Part shown: one piece after another, positions 34,532 to 44,761 of the stretch
Numbering within the stretch: the first letter of the stretch is position 1
How the letters are laid out: each line of letters begins with the position of its first letter
Assembly (NCBI GenBank): GCA_029552985.1
Contig: JAKPDB010000169.1
Location: 1 to 46,065, forward strand
Direction: 5' to 3'
From: a bacterium
GTDB lineage: Bacteria > Ratteibacteria > UBA8468 > B48-G9 > DTJG01
DNA length: 46,065 nt
Translations under genes and position numbers: made by a program
The notes under the pieces: model-generated
Seen by the model: only the letters and a program-made list of their open reading frames with translations
What the model was told of the DNA's origin: nothing
Database searches by the model: none

Positions 34532-35884
34532 GTGACAAAAGAAAAGAAAATATTTACCTGCCAAGAATGTGGGTATGCTTCAGTGAGATGGCTTGGAAAA
34601 TGCCCCTTGTGTGGAGCATGGAATTCTTTTCACCAAGAGATAACGTCCCATCATGACCTGACTGTTTATGAAAAGCAAAAGCCAGTATCTTTGAATGAAA
34701 TAAAAACCGGTGAAAGTGTTAGAATACCTATAGGAACAGGTGAACTTGACAGAGTTCTTGGTGGTGGCATTGTCAGTGGCAGCGTGATTCTTCTTGCAGG
34801 AGAGCCAGGGATAGGAAAGTCCACTCTTGTGCTAATTGCTGCGTCAAAACTTTCAGAACAGGGCAAGAAAGTACTTTACATTTCAGCTGAAGAATCCCTC
34901 AATCAACTGGCAATGCGCGCGGTACGGCTTGGCATCAAAAACACTGAATGTCTTTTTTTTCTTCCTGAAAATGAAATAAAGGCAGCCAGTGATGCACTGG
35001 AAACAATTAAACCTGATGCCGTGATTGTTGATTCCATCCAGATGATTTATGATTCAGAATTTGATTACCCATATGGTTCAATTTTTCAGGTGAGACGAAC
35101 TGCTCAGTTTTTCATAGAATGGGCAAAAAAACATGGTTGTCCTGTTTTTCTAATCGGACATATTACAAAAGAAGGTAGTATTGCCGGGCCAAAAATCCTT
35201 GAGCATCTTGTTGATGTTGTTCTGTATTTTGAAGGAGATAAACTGTCAAATCTAAGAATTTTGAGAGGTATTAAAAACAGATTCGGGTCAACTGATGAAA
35301 TTGGTGTTTTCAGAATGGATGAACACGGATTGACAGAGGTTCCTGATTCAGCCAGATTGTTTCTTTCCACCAGTTCCATTAATCAACCGGGACTTGTTGT
35401 TTTTCCTGCCCAGGAAGGTAAACGGACAATTCTGCTGGAGATTCAAAGTTTGATTACTCCCAGTTATCTCGGTGTTCCACGAAGAACATTTACAGGGCTT
35501 GATTACAATAGGGTAAATCTTGTGCTGGCAGTAATTGAAAAGAAACTTCGTATAAATCTTGCTTCAAGCGATATCTATTTCAATGTTGCTGGTGGATTAA
35601 AAATTGCTGAACCAGGTGTTGACCTTGCCATTGCCGTAGCGTCAATTTCATCATACAAGGAAACTCCTGCTGTTTCTGATACTGTTTTTATTGGAGAAAT
35701 TGCACTGACAGGAGAAATCAGACCTGTTCAGCATATTGTATCTCGTTTGAAGGAATCCTTTCGTCATGGTTTCAAACAGGCATTTATTCCGAAAGGGTCT
35801 GAAATTCATTCATATCCCGGAATGAGAATCATTGAGGTAAACTGGCTGGGGGAGATTCCTTCTCTTGCGTTTGGAAAAGATTGA
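34532..35884 (+). CDS. radA: DNA repair protein RadA
   Basis: The 450-residue protein starts at a GTG preceded by AGAGGA. The N-terminal C4 zinc finger (C10, C13, C24, C27) precedes a RecA-like core with Walker A GEPGIGKSTLV, the RadA signature KNRFGSTDEIGVF at about 250, and a Lon-type C-terminal domain (GLDYNRVNLVLAV...GGLKIAEPGVDLAIAVA). It promotes branch migration in recombination. It directly follows mlaD. Confidence 0.96.
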   Translation: MTKEKKIFTCQECGYASVRWLGKCPLCGAWNSFHQEITSHHDLTVYEKQKPVSLNEIKTGESVRIPIGTGELDRVLGGGIVSGSVILLAGEPGIGKSTLVLIAASKLSEQGKKVLYISAEESLNQLAMRAVRLGIKNTECLFFLPENEIKAASDALETIKPDAVIVDSIQMIYDSEFDYPYGSIFQVRRTAQFFIEWAKKHGCPVFLIGHITKEGSIAGPKILEHLVDVVLYFEGDKLSNLRILRGIKNRFGSTDEIGVFRMDEHGLTEVPDSARLFLSTSSINQPGLVVFPAQEGKRTILLEIQSLITPSYLGVPRRTFTGLDYNRVNLVLAVIEKKLRINLASSDIYFNVAGGLKIAEPGVDLAIAVASISSYKETPAVSDTVFIGEIALTGEIRPVQHIVSRLKESFRHGFKQAFIPKGSEIHSYPGMRIIEVNWLGEIPSLAFGKD

Positions 35885-35910
35885 ACATTTAATCAACTTT
35901 GGGGTATAAT
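35881..35910 (+). promoter_or_regulatory. Promoter of the PIN/TRAM-ispD-argJ-dnaJ-uvrB run
   Basis: TTGAAC (35881-35886) and TATAAT (35905-35910) are 18 bases apart. The -35 overlaps the radA stop codon. The transcript would start about 25 bases before the GGAGGTGAAA ribosome-binding site of the next gene. Confidence 0.65.
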
Positions 35911-35941
35911 AATTCCAAAATACCAATCCAGGAGGTGAAAA

Positions 35942-36913
35942 ATGGGACTTTATTTTATCAGAGCAACCTTTGTTCTAATCAGTGCCTTTGCTGGCTCTGC
36001 TTTCTGGGTAGAAAACAAATTGAACGGCGTCATAGTAGGGCTGGTTGGTAGTTTAATTGTTGTAGGAATCGAACTTTTGATGCAAAGGATACCATTTAGA
36101 AAGTTTATCATGGGCGTGATTGGGTTGATTGTTGGTTTAATTACTGCTATTTTGATTGCCAATTTTGTTCTGCTTGTTCCTTTTGCTTCTCCCAGGCAGG
36201 AAGATGGTGTCAGATTTGTCCTGTATTTCATTTTCAGCTATCTTGGCATCATGATTGGTATCAGGGGTGTTGGTGAGCTTGGATTTCTATTTCCGTATCT
36301 TCATCAGTTCAAAGCTGAGGCGACGAAAGCCATAGTTATTGACAGTAGTGTGGCAATAGATGGCAGGGTATATGAACTTGCCACAAGTGGCTTCATTGAA
36401 GGTACCATTGTGATTCCCACGTTTATTATTCGTGAACTTCAGGACCTTGCAGATTCAGCAAGCGAGATGAAAAGACAGCGTGGAAGACGCGGACTTGATA
36501 CCCTGAACAAAATGAGAAACGACAGTAATCTTGATGTAAAAATTTATGATGTTGATTATCCTGATATTGAAGGAGTGGATGCAAAACTTGTGAAACTTGC
36601 GTCCTCAATTGGCGCCAGGGTTCTCACTAATGATTTCAATCTCACAAAGGTTGCTGAGGTGAAAAATGTCAAAGTATTGAATCTTCATAATCTTGCGACA
36701 TTGATGAGGACTAAATTGATGGCAGGAGAAACACTGCAATTGAAGGTTATCAGGGAAGGCAAGGAACATGGTCAGGGTGTGGGTTATCTTGAAGATGGCA
36801 CGATGGTTGTGATTGAAAATGGTGCAAAATATATTGGTAAAACTGTTGAAACCATAATTGATAGCACTATCCAGACAGTGAGTGGCCGGATCATTTTTGC
36901 CAAGTTGAAATGA
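35942..36913 (+). CDS. YacL-like membrane PIN/TRAM-domain protein
   Basis: The 323-residue protein has four membrane spans in its first 115 residues, then a PIN nuclease domain (VIDSSVAIDGRV with D134 and D140, RELQDLADSA, RRGRRGLDTLNKM, LTNDFNL), then a TRAM RNA-binding domain near the C-terminus (LQLKVIREGKEHGQGVGYLEDGTMVVIE). This matches Bacillus YacL. A membrane-tethered RNase role is inferred. It overlaps ispD by the ATGA arrangement. Confidence 0.9.
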   Translation: MGLYFIRATFVLISAFAGSAFWVENKLNGVIVGLVGSLIVVGIELLMQRIPFRKFIMGVIGLIVGLITAILIANFVLLVPFASPRQEDGVRFVLYFIFSYLGIMIGIRGVGELGFLFPYLHQFKAEATKAIVIDSSVAIDGRVYELATSGFIEGTIVIPTFIIRELQDLADSASEMKRQRGRRGLDTLNKMRNDSNLDVKIYDVDYPDIEGVDAKLVKLASSIGARVLTNDFNLTKVAEVKNVKVLNLHNLATLMRTKLMAGETLQLKVIREGKEHGQGVGYLEDGTMVVIENGAKYIGKTVETIIDSTIQTVSGRIIFAKLK

Positions 36914-37590
36914 CAGGGTGTGTGATTGTTGCTGCTGGCAGAGGGAATCGTTTCAAAAGTAAAGTTCCCAAGATATTATTTAATCTGGCCGGAATGCCTG
37001 TTGTTGAATACAGTCTCAAAACATTTTCAGTATGCCCGTTAATAGATGAAATAGTGCTGGTTGTCAACAAACAGATTATGGAAACTGATTATATTACGAA
37101 ATGGACAGGCAAGTTTCCAAAAATCAAAAAGGTTGTTCCTGGTGGTATGTCCAGAGAAGAATCAGTGCTTAATGGGATTTCACAGTGTTCAGCGAGATGT
37201 GATACTATCCTGGTTCATGATGGTGCAAGACCATTCGTAACTGAATCTCTGATAGCCAGTGTAATAAATGGTGCGCAAGCTCATGGCGCGTGTATTCCTG
37301 CATATCCTATAAATGGTTCGGTAAAGCTTGTAAAAGGCAACAAACTTGTTAGTACAATTTTTGAAACAGAGTTGCAAGTTGCCCAAACTCCGCAGGGATT
37401 CAAAAGAGAAATCCTTGAAAAGGTTTTTCAGATATATAGAAATGAGTTAGACAAATATCCAGATGAGTCTTCAATGTGTGAGCAATCGGGTATCAGTGTT
37501 CGTGTAGTTCCTGGTGAAATCACAAACATAAAAATTACAACTCATGACGACATAAAAATTGCGCTTTCTTTGCTCAACAATTCTATGTGA
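36910..37590 (+). CDS. ispD: 2-C-methyl-D-erythritol 4-phosphate cytidylyltransferase
   Basis: The 226-residue enzyme makes CDP-methylerythritol in the MEP isoprenoid pathway. It has AAGRGNRF, VPKILFNLAGMPVVEYSL, the HDGARPFVT motif and DESSMCEQSG near the C-terminus. The glycine-rich loop is slightly divergent from AAGxGxRMG. Next to YacL as in many bacteria. Confidence 0.93.
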   Translation: MTGCVIVAAGRGNRFKSKVPKILFNLAGMPVVEYSLKTFSVCPLIDEIVLVVNKQIMETDYITKWTGKFPKIKKVVPGGMSREESVLNGISQCSARCDTILVHDGARPFVTESLIASVINGAQAHGACIPAYPINGSVKLVKGNKLVSTIFETELQVAQTPQGFKREILEKVFQIYRNELDKYPDESSMCEQSGISVRVVPGEITNIKITTHDDIKIALSLLNNSM

Positions 37591-37610
37591 ATTTTATGAA
37601 AAGGAAAAAC

Positions 37611-38810
37611 ATGAAAACGAGAACAGGAATTTGTTTTCCATGCGGCTTCAGAGCAGCAGGTATCAATTGTGGTATTAAAAGGGATAGGAAAGATCTTGCG
37701 GTCATTATTTCTGAAAAGGATTGTATCGCTGCGGCATGCTCCACAACAAACAGGGTAAAGTCATATTCTCTTTTATGGGCATTGAAAAACATTAACAATC
37801 CTGTGCGAGCAATTCTCATAAACAGTGGAAATGCAAATGTTCTTGGTGGAAATAATGGCTGGGAGATCACCTGTAATATCATGAAAAAATTTGCAGATGC
37901 GCTGGGTGTGGATATGAAACAGGTTCTTTTTGCTTCAACCGGTGTCATAGGCAAATTGCTTCCTGAAGACAAAATTATATCCAGTATTGAACAACTTGTT
38001 TGTCAGGCATCCGAAGATGGTGGCATGGATGCAGCAGAGGCGATTATGACCACAGATCGATTTCCAAAACACATAGAGATTGAAACACAAATTCAGGCAC
38101 GACGGAGAAACACTTTTGTTCGCATTGGTGGCATGGCAAAGGGCGCAGGTATGATATGTCCGAATATGGCTACAATGCTGGCGTTTATTACCACAGATGC
38201 CGTGATTTCAAAAAGTGCTTTGAAAAAAGCCCTGTCAGAAGCAGTTGATAAGAGTTTTAACATGATTACAGTGGATAATGACCAGAGCACAAACGATTTT
38301 GTAGTTTGTATGGCAAATGGTCTGGCTGGAAATAGAACGATACACCTGGATACTGAAGATTACGAAAAGTTTTCTGTAGCATTAACAGAGGCATGTGTGT
38401 TTCTTGCCAAAAAAATTGCAGAAAATGGAGAGGGTTCTGATAGGTTAATTGAGGTCCAGGTTCATGGGGCATGGTCTCAAAAAGATGCAAGAAGAATCGC
38501 GAAAAAAATTGCAGGCTCAAATCTTGTAAAAGCCGCAGTAACTGGCAGCTGGCCTAACTGGGGAAGAATTGCTGCTGCAGCTGGTTCTGCCTGTAGCAGG
38601 TTTGACCCGGTGAAAATGAAAATTTCTATTGGGCAGTATAATGTCTTTGATGGTGCACCATGTAATGTTGATGAAACAATTGTTCGAAAAGAACTATCAA
38701 AAAAACAGGTATTGATTACTATATCTCTGAATGCAGGCAGAGAAAGCGCAACTGCATGGGGATGTAATCTTACTGAAGAATATGTCAGAATCAATATGGA
38801 GAAAGAATAA
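37611..38810 (+). CDS. argJ: Arginine biosynthesis bifunctional ArgJ
   Basis: The 399-residue enzyme transfers the acetyl group from N-acetylornithine to glutamate in arginine synthesis. It shows [40 protein letters not shown] and the self-cleavage site [10 protein letters not shown]. Threonine at MAT-M-L would be the nucleophile freed by autoprocessing. The ATG at 37611 is chosen for the AAAAGGA ribosome-binding site five bases upstream; GTG at 37587 and ATG at 37596 also lie in frame. Confidence 0.93.
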   Translation: MKTRTGICFPCGFRAAGINCGIKRDRKDLAVIISEKDCIAAACSTTNRVKSYSLLWALKNINNPVRAILINSGNANVLGGNNGWEITCNIMKKFADALGVDMKQVLFASTGVIGKLLPEDKIISSIEQLVCQASEDGGMDAAEAIMTTDRFPKHIEIETQIQARRRNTFVRIGGMAKGAGMICPNMATMLAFITTDAVISKSALKKALSEAVDKSFNMITVDNDQSTNDFVVCMANGLAGNRTIHLDTEDYEKFSVALTEACVFLAKKIAENGEGSDRLIEVQVHGAWSQKDARRIAKKIAGSNLVKAAVTGSWPNWGRIAAAAGSACSRFDPVKMKISIGQYNVFDGAPCNVDETIVRKELSKKQVLITISLNAGRESATAWGCNLTEEYVRINMEKE

Positions 38811-38812
38811 AC

Positions 38813-39925
38813 ATGGCAGAAAAAAGAGATTACTATGAGATTCTCGGTGTTAGTAAGAATGCAACCATTGACGAAATAAAAAAGGCATACAGGGAACTTG
38901 CTCTTAAGTATCATCCTGACAGAAATCCAGGAAACAAAGAGGCAGAAGAGAAATTCAAAGAGGTTACTGAGGCCTATGAGGTGTTGAGCGATCCTGAGAA
39001 ACGAAAAACATATGACCAGTTCGGTCATGCTGGTTTTGGCCCGCAAGGATTTGATTGGAGACAGGATTTTGGAAGAGTCAGAATGGATTTTTCTGACCTG
39101 TTTGGAGATTTTTTCAGTGATTTCTTTTCAGATATTTTTGGCAGAGAGGAAAGACAACATCCCAACCGCGGTGAAGATGTTGAAATGCGCATTTCAATTC
39201 CTTTGAGAGATGCAGTAAAAGGAACAGAACGAACAATCAATGTCTCTGTGTACGAGCACTGTCCTGTATGTAATGGTACAGGTAGCAGGAGCAAAAAATC
39301 CGATGTAGAATGTTTGCAATGTCATGGAACTGGTAAGGTAATGTATCAGCAGGGGTTTATCACGATTAGTCAGGTGTGTCCGAGGTGTCATGGACAAGGA
39401 ACAGTCATTCCTGATCCGTGTATGAACTGTCGTGGAACAGGAAGGGTCAGGGTAATGCACAGAATCAATGTGAAAATTCCTGCTGGTATAGAACACGGCA
39501 CTTCTCTTCGACTAAAGGGAATGGGAAATGCCGGTATCAGAGGAGGAAGTCGCGGAGACCTTTATGTTACGGTTTTTGTTGAACAGGATGATTTTTTCAC
39601 AAGAAAAGGATATGACCTTTATTGCGAGGTTCCTATTACTGTTACGACAGCGGTTCTTGGTGGAGAAATAGAAATTCCAACATTATCCGGTAAAGTGAAA
39701 GCAAAAGTATCTCCTGGCACTCAGGACGGAACAATTCTGAGATTAAAAAATCTTGGTGTACCACGTGGTTCTATAAGGGGACATCTTTTTGTTGTTCTTC
39801 GGGTTGTGATGCCCAGGGCCCTGTCACGCGAAGAAAGGCGCCTCTGGGAACAGTTGAAGTCTATTGAGGATGAAAGAAACTATCCTGAAGTGACAAAGTA
39901 CAAACAGAAACTATCTGGTTCTTGA
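38813..39925 (+). CDS. dnaJ: Chaperone DnaJ
   Basis: The 370-residue protein has a J domain with HPD (KYHPDRNPG), a G/F-poor linker, four CxxCxGxG repeats ([32 protein letters not shown]) and the C-terminal substrate domain. Full-length type I. No dnaK or grpE is in the window. Confidence 0.97.
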   Translation: MAEKRDYYEILGVSKNATIDEIKKAYRELALKYHPDRNPGNKEAEEKFKEVTEAYEVLSDPEKRKTYDQFGHAGFGPQGFDWRQDFGRVRMDFSDLFGDFFSDFFSDIFGREERQHPNRGEDVEMRISIPLRDAVKGTERTINVSVYEHCPVCNGTGSRSKKSDVECLQCHGTGKVMYQQGFITISQVCPRCHGQGTVIPDPCMNCRGTGRVRVMHRINVKIPAGIEHGTSLRLKGMGNAGIRGGSRGDLYVTVFVEQDDFFTRKGYDLYCEVPITVTTAVLGGEIEIPTLSGKVKAKVSPGTQDGTILRLKNLGVPRGSIRGHLFVVLRVVMPRALSREERRLWEQLKSIEDERNYPEVTKYKQKLSGS

Positions 39926-39930
39926 AGTGA

Positions 39931-41937
39931 ATGGAAAAAATCTTCAAACTTAAGTCACAGTTTACTCCTGCCGGAGACCAGCCCGCAGCAATTGAGAAAT
40001 TGGTGAGAAACCTGAAGAATCATGCGAAATGGCAGGTATTGTTGGGGGTTACAGGCAGTGGAAAAACTTTTACAATGGCGAATGTCATTGAAAAAATGAA
40101 TAGGCCAGTTCTTGTCATATCTCATAATAAGACACTTGCCGCCCAGCTTTACAGCGAATTCAGACAGTTTTTCCCTGAAAACAAGGTTCGGTATTTTGTT
40201 AGTTACTATGATTACTATCAGCCAGAAGCATACATTCCTGCCACTGATACCTATATTGAAAAAGACGCTTCAATCAATGAGGATATTGATAGATTACGAC
40301 TTGCTGCAACAAGCGCAATTCTTTCCAGTAGGGACGTGATTATTGTTGCCAGTGTTTCCTCAATATATCCACTGGGTAGTCCTGAAGATCATCGGGCATT
40401 AATGTTAAATCTTGCGCTGCATCAGCGAACAGAAAGAACAGCCATTTTGAGAAGATTGGTAGAAATTCAGTATGAAAGAAACGATTTTGATTTTCAGAGA
40501 GGACGATTCAGGGTTCGAGGCAACATCATAGAAATTATTCCTTCTTACGAGGAAACAGGTGTAAGAATTGTTTTATCAGGCGATGAAATTGTATGTCTTG
40601 AGAGATTTGATCCTTTGACAGGTACAACAATATCAGAGGAAAAACAAATCTCAATTTATCCAGCGAAGCACTTTGTCAGTCCTTCTGATAAACTTCAAAG
40701 GGCTTTAATCACAATACGGGAAGAACTTCAGCAACAGCTGGAAAAATTCAGAAAGCAGGGAAAACTTCTTGAGGCAGAAAGGCTTGAAATGAGGACAAAC
40801 AATGATCTTGAAATGCTAACAGAACTTGGATACTGTCACGGCATTGAAAATTATTCAAGGCACCTTGCCGGAAGATTGCCAGGAGAAAGGCCAGAATGTT
40901 TACTTGATTATTTTCCACCTGATTATTTGATGTTTATTGATGAATCTCATATGACAATTCCTCAGATTCGTGGGATGTACGCAGGCGACAGATCTCGCAA
41001 GGAAACTCTTGTTGAATATGGCTTCAGGCTTCCCTCTGCCCTTGACAACAGACCTCTGACATTTGAAGAATTTGAATCAATGATTAACCAGGTGATTTGT
41101 GTTTCTGCTACCCCTGGGGTTTATGAACTTGAAAAAATTGGAGTGAGAAAACTCGGAGAAAAATCTGAACTGCTTGTTGAGCAGGTCATCAGACCCACAG
41201 GGTTGATTGATCCTCCAATTAGAGTGTTTCCTACGAAGAATCAACTGGATGACCTTGTGGTGAGAATTCGAGAAAGAGTTAAGAAAAAACAGAGGGTACT
41301 TGTGCTTACGATCAGTAAACAACTTGCTGAACAATTAACTGATTACCTAAAAGATTTGCGCCTGAAAGTGATGTATCTTCATTATGAAATTGATACCCTT
41401 GAGCGCATGGAAATTCTCAAAAAGCTTAGAGAAGCGACGTTTGATGTTCTTGTGGGCATCAATCTTTTACGCGAAGGACTTGACCTTCCTGAAGTGAGTC
41501 TTGTGGCGATTCTTGATGCTGATAAAGAGGGATTTTTGAGGTCAGAACGTTCTCTTATTCAAATAGCAGGAAGAGCATCCAGAAGTATTGATGGGGAAGT
41601 GATTATGTATGCTGATAAGATTACAGATGCAATGAAAGCAGCCATTGATGAGACAGAACGAAGGAGAGCAATTCAACAGGAATACAACCGCATTCACAAT
41701 ATCACGCCGAGACAAATAATCAAGCCGATATATCAGACAATCAGCGATATTATAGGAAGTAAAAGCAGAAAACAACAGGAAATACTGGCAGACCAGGAAG
41801 AGGTATTATATGGAAAAAACCTTGCTCAATTAATCAGAACCCTTGAAAAAAAGATGATGGCATATGCGAAACAACTTGATTTTGAGACAGCCATAAAATA
41901 TAGAGAAAAAATCAAAAGGTTGAAAAACGAAAAATAA
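39931..41937 (+). CDS. uvrB: Excinuclease ABC subunit B
   Basis: The 668-residue helicase-like protein has Walker A LGVTGSGKTFTMA, the damage hairpin SYYDYYQPEAYIP, FIDESHMTIPQ, INLLREGLDLPEVSLV and QIAGRASR. The C-terminal UVR motif (LDFETAIKYREKIKRL) contacts UvrC. The ribosome-binding site is weak (GAAGTGA). With uvrA on the other strand, uvrC is the only excinuclease gene not seen. Confidence 0.97.
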   Translation: MEKIFKLKSQFTPAGDQPAAIEKLVRNLKNHAKWQVLLGVTGSGKTFTMANVIEKMNRPVLVISHNKTLAAQLYSEFRQFFPENKVRYFVSYYDYYQPEAYIPATDTYIEKDASINEDIDRLRLAATSAILSSRDVIIVASVSSIYPLGSPEDHRALMLNLALHQRTERTAILRRLVEIQYERNDFDFQRGRFRVRGNIIEIIPSYEETGVRIVLSGDEIVCLERFDPLTGTTISEEKQISIYPAKHFVSPSDKLQRALITIREELQQQLEKFRKQGKLLEAERLEMRTNNDLEMLTELGYCHGIENYSRHLAGRLPGERPECLLDYFPPDYLMFIDESHMTIPQIRGMYAGDRSRKETLVEYGFRLPSALDNRPLTFEEFESMINQVICVSATPGVYELEKIGVRKLGEKSELLVEQVIRPTGLIDPPIRVFPTKNQLDDLVVRIRERVKKKQRVLVLTISKQLAEQLTDYLKDLRLKVMYLHYEIDTLERMEILKKLREATFDVLVGINLLREGLDLPEVSLVAILDADKEGFLRSERSLIQIAGRASRSIDGEVIMYADKITDAMKAAIDETERRRAIQQEYNRIHNITPRQIIKPIYQTISDIIGSKSRKQQEILADQEEVLYGKNLAQLIRTLEKKMMAYAKQLDFETAIKYREKIKRLKNEK

Positions 41938-41952
41938 AAAAGTGAGGCAAAA

Positions 41953-42774
41953 ATGAAATTAGGTAGATTCAGAAAAGACCAAAATGTTTTTACTGGAATA
42001 GTGGAAGGAGACAAAGTCGGTTCTGTTGGCGAAATACCAATTGAAAAAATTATTGCCAGTAATCTTACAGATAACATCAAATGTCTGATTTCGTCCTGGT
42101 TTTCATTGCAAGAACTTGAATACGCGCCACTTATTAATCCAGGGAAAATTATATGTCTTGGATTAAATTATAAAAGCCATGCTGAGGAAGGAGGATGGCA
42201 CCTGCCAGCAGAACCTGTGTATTTTGAAAAGTCGTCATCATGTATAATTCCCAACAGGGCAAAGATTTACATTCCTGACCATATAGGAAGGATTGATCCT
42301 GAAGTGGAACTTGCTGTGATGATTGGGAAAATATGTAAGAATGTCTCAAAGCAAGAGGCAATAGCCTGTATTGCGGGTTATACAATTCTTAATGATGTCA
42401 CAGCTCGTGCAATGCAAAAAGAAGACCAGGCAAAAAAATATCCATGGTTCAGGTCAAAGAGCATGGATACATTTTGTCCGATTGGACCATGGATTGTCAC
42501 AACAGATGAAATTGACTGGCAGGAACCATTAAAAATTGAATTGAGAATCAATGGTGAAGCAAAGCAAAGTTCCAGCACAGACAAGATGATTTTCCAGATA
42601 CCTGATATTATTTGTTCAATTGCCAGGTATCTTACGCTTTATCCTGGCGATATTATTTCAACAGGAACCCCTGAGGGAATCAGTCCCGTTAAAGATGGCG
42701 ATATTGTAGAATGTGAGATTGAAAAAATTGGTATTCTTTCAAATCCAGTGGTTTCATATGGCAAACATTGTTAA
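41953..42774 (+). CDS. Fumarylacetoacetate hydrolase-family protein
   Basis: The 273-residue protein matches the FAH family. The metal-binding set is D115-P-E117-V-E119 and D148 in NDVTARA, with SKSMDTFCPIGP and the STGTPEG motif. Family members hydrolyse or decarboxylate 2-oxo/dicarbonyl acids; the substrate here is not predictable. GAGG precedes the ATG. It overlaps the next gene by 17 bases. Confidence 0.88.
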   Translation: MKLGRFRKDQNVFTGIVEGDKVGSVGEIPIEKIIASNLTDNIKCLISSWFSLQELEYAPLINPGKIICLGLNYKSHAEEGGWHLPAEPVYFEKSSSCIIPNRAKIYIPDHIGRIDPEVELAVMIGKICKNVSKQEAIACIAGYTILNDVTARAMQKEDQAKKYPWFRSKSMDTFCPIGPWIVTTDEIDWQEPLKIELRINGEAKQSSSTDKMIFQIPDIICSIARYLTLYPGDIISTGTPEGISPVKDGDIVECEIEKIGILSNPVVSYGKHC

Positions 42775-43747
42775 TTTGCTGACGAATTCTCAAAAAGAAA
42801 TTGTTGAAAAGGTGATTGTAGCGCTAAAAAATTCAGGTGTTGCGATAGTGCCGACTGATACGGTTTATGGACTTGTGTGTGATGGAGAAAATGACTGTGC
42901 AAAGGAAAATGTGTATTTGCTAAAGAACAGGCCAGAGTCAAAACCCCTCATTGGTTTTATCAGGGATATTGAAATCGCAAAAAATATTGCTTATATTCCT
43001 GACGGTTTTCTTTCTTTTATTTCAAACCGCTGGCCAGGAAGACATACATTTATTTTTCAATCAAAAATCGAGTCCAGTTACATTGTGGGAAATGATAAGA
43101 CCATTGCGTTGAGGATTCCGGACTATCCCTTGATTAATAATCTTTGCGATAGTTTTTCAATTCTTGCTTCAACAAGTGCCAATATTTCCTTTTCTAAAAG
43201 TGCCTGCTGCATTGAAAAGATAGATGCAGAACTACTTGAAAAAGTAGCCATTGTTGTTGATGGTGGAGAAATCCTAGGCAGGGAATCAGCGATCTGGGAC
43301 ATGACAGAGGGTATTCCTCAACTGATTCGTGGAAGAGTTCTTTTTGTCTGTTCTGGAAATTCATGCAGAAGTCCTATGGCTCAGGCACTATTAAAAAATG
43401 TTATCGGGGATAAGAAAATCGAAGTGCTGTCTGCAGGTACAGATACAAATTTTTCTGGAAGGGCATCCAAGGCAACAATTGATGTGTTGAGAGAAACAGG
43501 AATCAGTATAGAGAATTTTGTGTCAACATTATTGACTGAACACCTTGTTGAATGTGCGGACCTGATTTTTGTTATGGAAGAAAAACACAGGGAAAGGGTA
43601 CTGGAGATAATGCCGCAAGCCATGGACAAAATTTTTGTTCTAAATGTTCCAGACCCTGCGGGAGGCGATATCTTCCAGTATCGCGAAATTCGGGATATAA
43701 TCAAAGAAAGAATAGAAAGAGAAGTTTTAACAAGGATTAAAATATGA
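42758..43747 (+). CDS. Fusion of TsaC/Sua5-type domain and low-molecular-weight phosphatase (YwlE-like)
   Basis: The 329-residue protein joins two enzymes that are separate neighbours in Bacillus (ywlC and ywlE). Residues 1 to about 190 are YrdC/TsaC-like (VPTDTVYGL, K56 and R58 in LLKNRP, TSAN at 139-142), making threonylcarbamoyl-AMP for the t6A tRNA modification. Residues about 192-329 are LMW phosphatase: P-loop C198-SGNSC-R204-S and the acid D299 in VPDPAGG. The fifth loop residue is serine, nearer to the threonine of arginine phosphatase YwlE than to the isoleucine of tyrosine phosphatases. The ATG at 42758 is chosen as both domains then fit. rpiB follows, as in Bacillus. Confidence 0.88.
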   Translation: MANIVNLLTNSQKEIVEKVIVALKNSGVAIVPTDTVYGLVCDGENDCAKENVYLLKNRPESKPLIGFIRDIEIAKNIAYIPDGFLSFISNRWPGRHTFIFQSKIESSYIVGNDKTIALRIPDYPLINNLCDSFSILASTSANISFSKSACCIEKIDAELLEKVAIVVDGGEILGRESAIWDMTEGIPQLIRGRVLFVCSGNSCRSPMAQALLKNVIGDKKIEVLSAGTDTNFSGRASKATIDVLRETGISIENFVSTLLTEHLVECADLIFVMEEKHRERVLEIMPQAMDKIFVLNVPDPAGGDIFQYREIRDIIKERIEREVLTRIKI

Positions 43748-44193
43748 GAATAGGAATTGCAAGCGACCACGCAGGTTATGAAATGAAAAGATATTTGATT
43801 GCGTATTTGAAAAAAGAAGGGTACGAAGTGATAGATTTTGGACCCGATGTACTAAAAAAAGTGGATTATCCTGACTATGGAGCAAAGGCATCTGCTGAGC
43901 TATCTTCAGGAACAATTGACAGGGCAATTCTTATTTGCGGAACCGGCATAGGCATGAGTATAGTGGCAAACAGATTTCCCGGGGTGCGCGCCGCATTATG
44001 TTATGACCCTTTTCTTGCAGAGATTGCCCGTCTCCACAATGATGCAAACGCGCTTGCGCTTGGAGGAAGGATAGTTGCCAATGAACTTGCATGTGAGATT
44101 GTGAGAATTTTTCTTGAAACAAAGTTTGGTGGTGGAAGACACTTGAGAAGGATAAAAAAAATTGAAAAAATTTGCAGCAGGACAGAGAAATGA
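43744..44193 (+). CDS. rpiB: Ribose-5-phosphate isomerase B
   Basis: The 149-residue enzyme interconverts ribose-5-P and ribulose-5-P. It shows SDHAGYEMK (D8, H9), the catalytic C65 in LICGTGIGMS, HNDANALALGGR. It overlaps the upstream fusion and downstream pyrE by ATGA. The products feed PRPP used by PyrE. Confidence 0.95.
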   Translation: MRIGIASDHAGYEMKRYLIAYLKKEGYEVIDFGPDVLKKVDYPDYGAKASAELSSGTIDRAILICGTGIGMSIVANRFPGVRAALCYDPFLAEIARLHNDANALALGGRIVANELACEIVRIFLETKFGGGRHLRRIKKIEKICSRTEK

Positions 44194-44759
44194 CTGAACA
44201 GGAAATTCTGGAAATTTTCGAAAAAACAGGTGCGATTCTCGAAGGGCATTTCCTTCTTTCGTCAGGACTTCACAGCAACAGATACTTTCAGATGGCTCGT
44301 GTTCTTCAGTTTCCACATATTGCCAGAAATCTTGCGGAGGAACTTGTCAGAAAATGCGGTGAAAAAAAGGTGGATGTTGTAATTGGTCCTGCCATTGGAG
44401 GAATTATTCTTTCTTATGCGCTTGCTGAAATTCTTGGAGCAAGGAGCATTTTTGCAGAAAGAGAAAATGGAGTGATGTGTTTAAGAAGGGGATTTACCAT
44501 AGACAGAGATGAAAATGTTTTTGTGTGCGAGGATGTGATCACCACAGGTGGGTCGGTTTCTGAGGTGATAGACCTTGTTAAGTCATCTGGCGCGAAGATC
44601 GCTGGTGTGTGTTGTTTGGTGCTGCGAGGTATACACTCTCTGAAATTTCCTGTGGAATATCTTTTGAAAATTGACGTAAAAAATTACAGGAAGGATGAGT
44701 GTCCATTGTGTAAAAACAATGTCCCTCTCGTAAAACCCGGTAGTCGTTTTTTGAAATAG
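44190..44759 (+). CDS. pyrE: Orotate phosphoribosyltransferase
   Basis: The 189-residue enzyme makes OMP from orotate and PRPP. The PRPP loop reads VFVCEDVITTGGSV, with GHFLLSSGLHSNRYFQ and VVIGPAIGGIILSYALAE upstream. The ATG at 44190 overlaps the rpiB stop; TTG at 44172 is rejected. Its end lies 2 bases from the convergent zincin gene, leaving no terminator space. Confidence 0.93.
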   Translation: MTEQEILEIFEKTGAILEGHFLLSSGLHSNRYFQMARVLQFPHIARNLAEELVRKCGEKKVDVVIGPAIGGIILSYALAEILGARSIFAERENGVMCLRRGFTIDRDENVFVCEDVITTGGSVSEVIDLVKSSGAKIAGVCCLVLRGIHSLKFPVEYLLKIDVKNYRKDECPLCKNNVPLVKPGSRFLK

Positions 44760-44761
44760 TG

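Noticed and set aside
38477-39046. 189-residue minus-strand frame across argJ and dnaJ
   Set aside because: It is antisense to two conserved genes and its composition reflects them.
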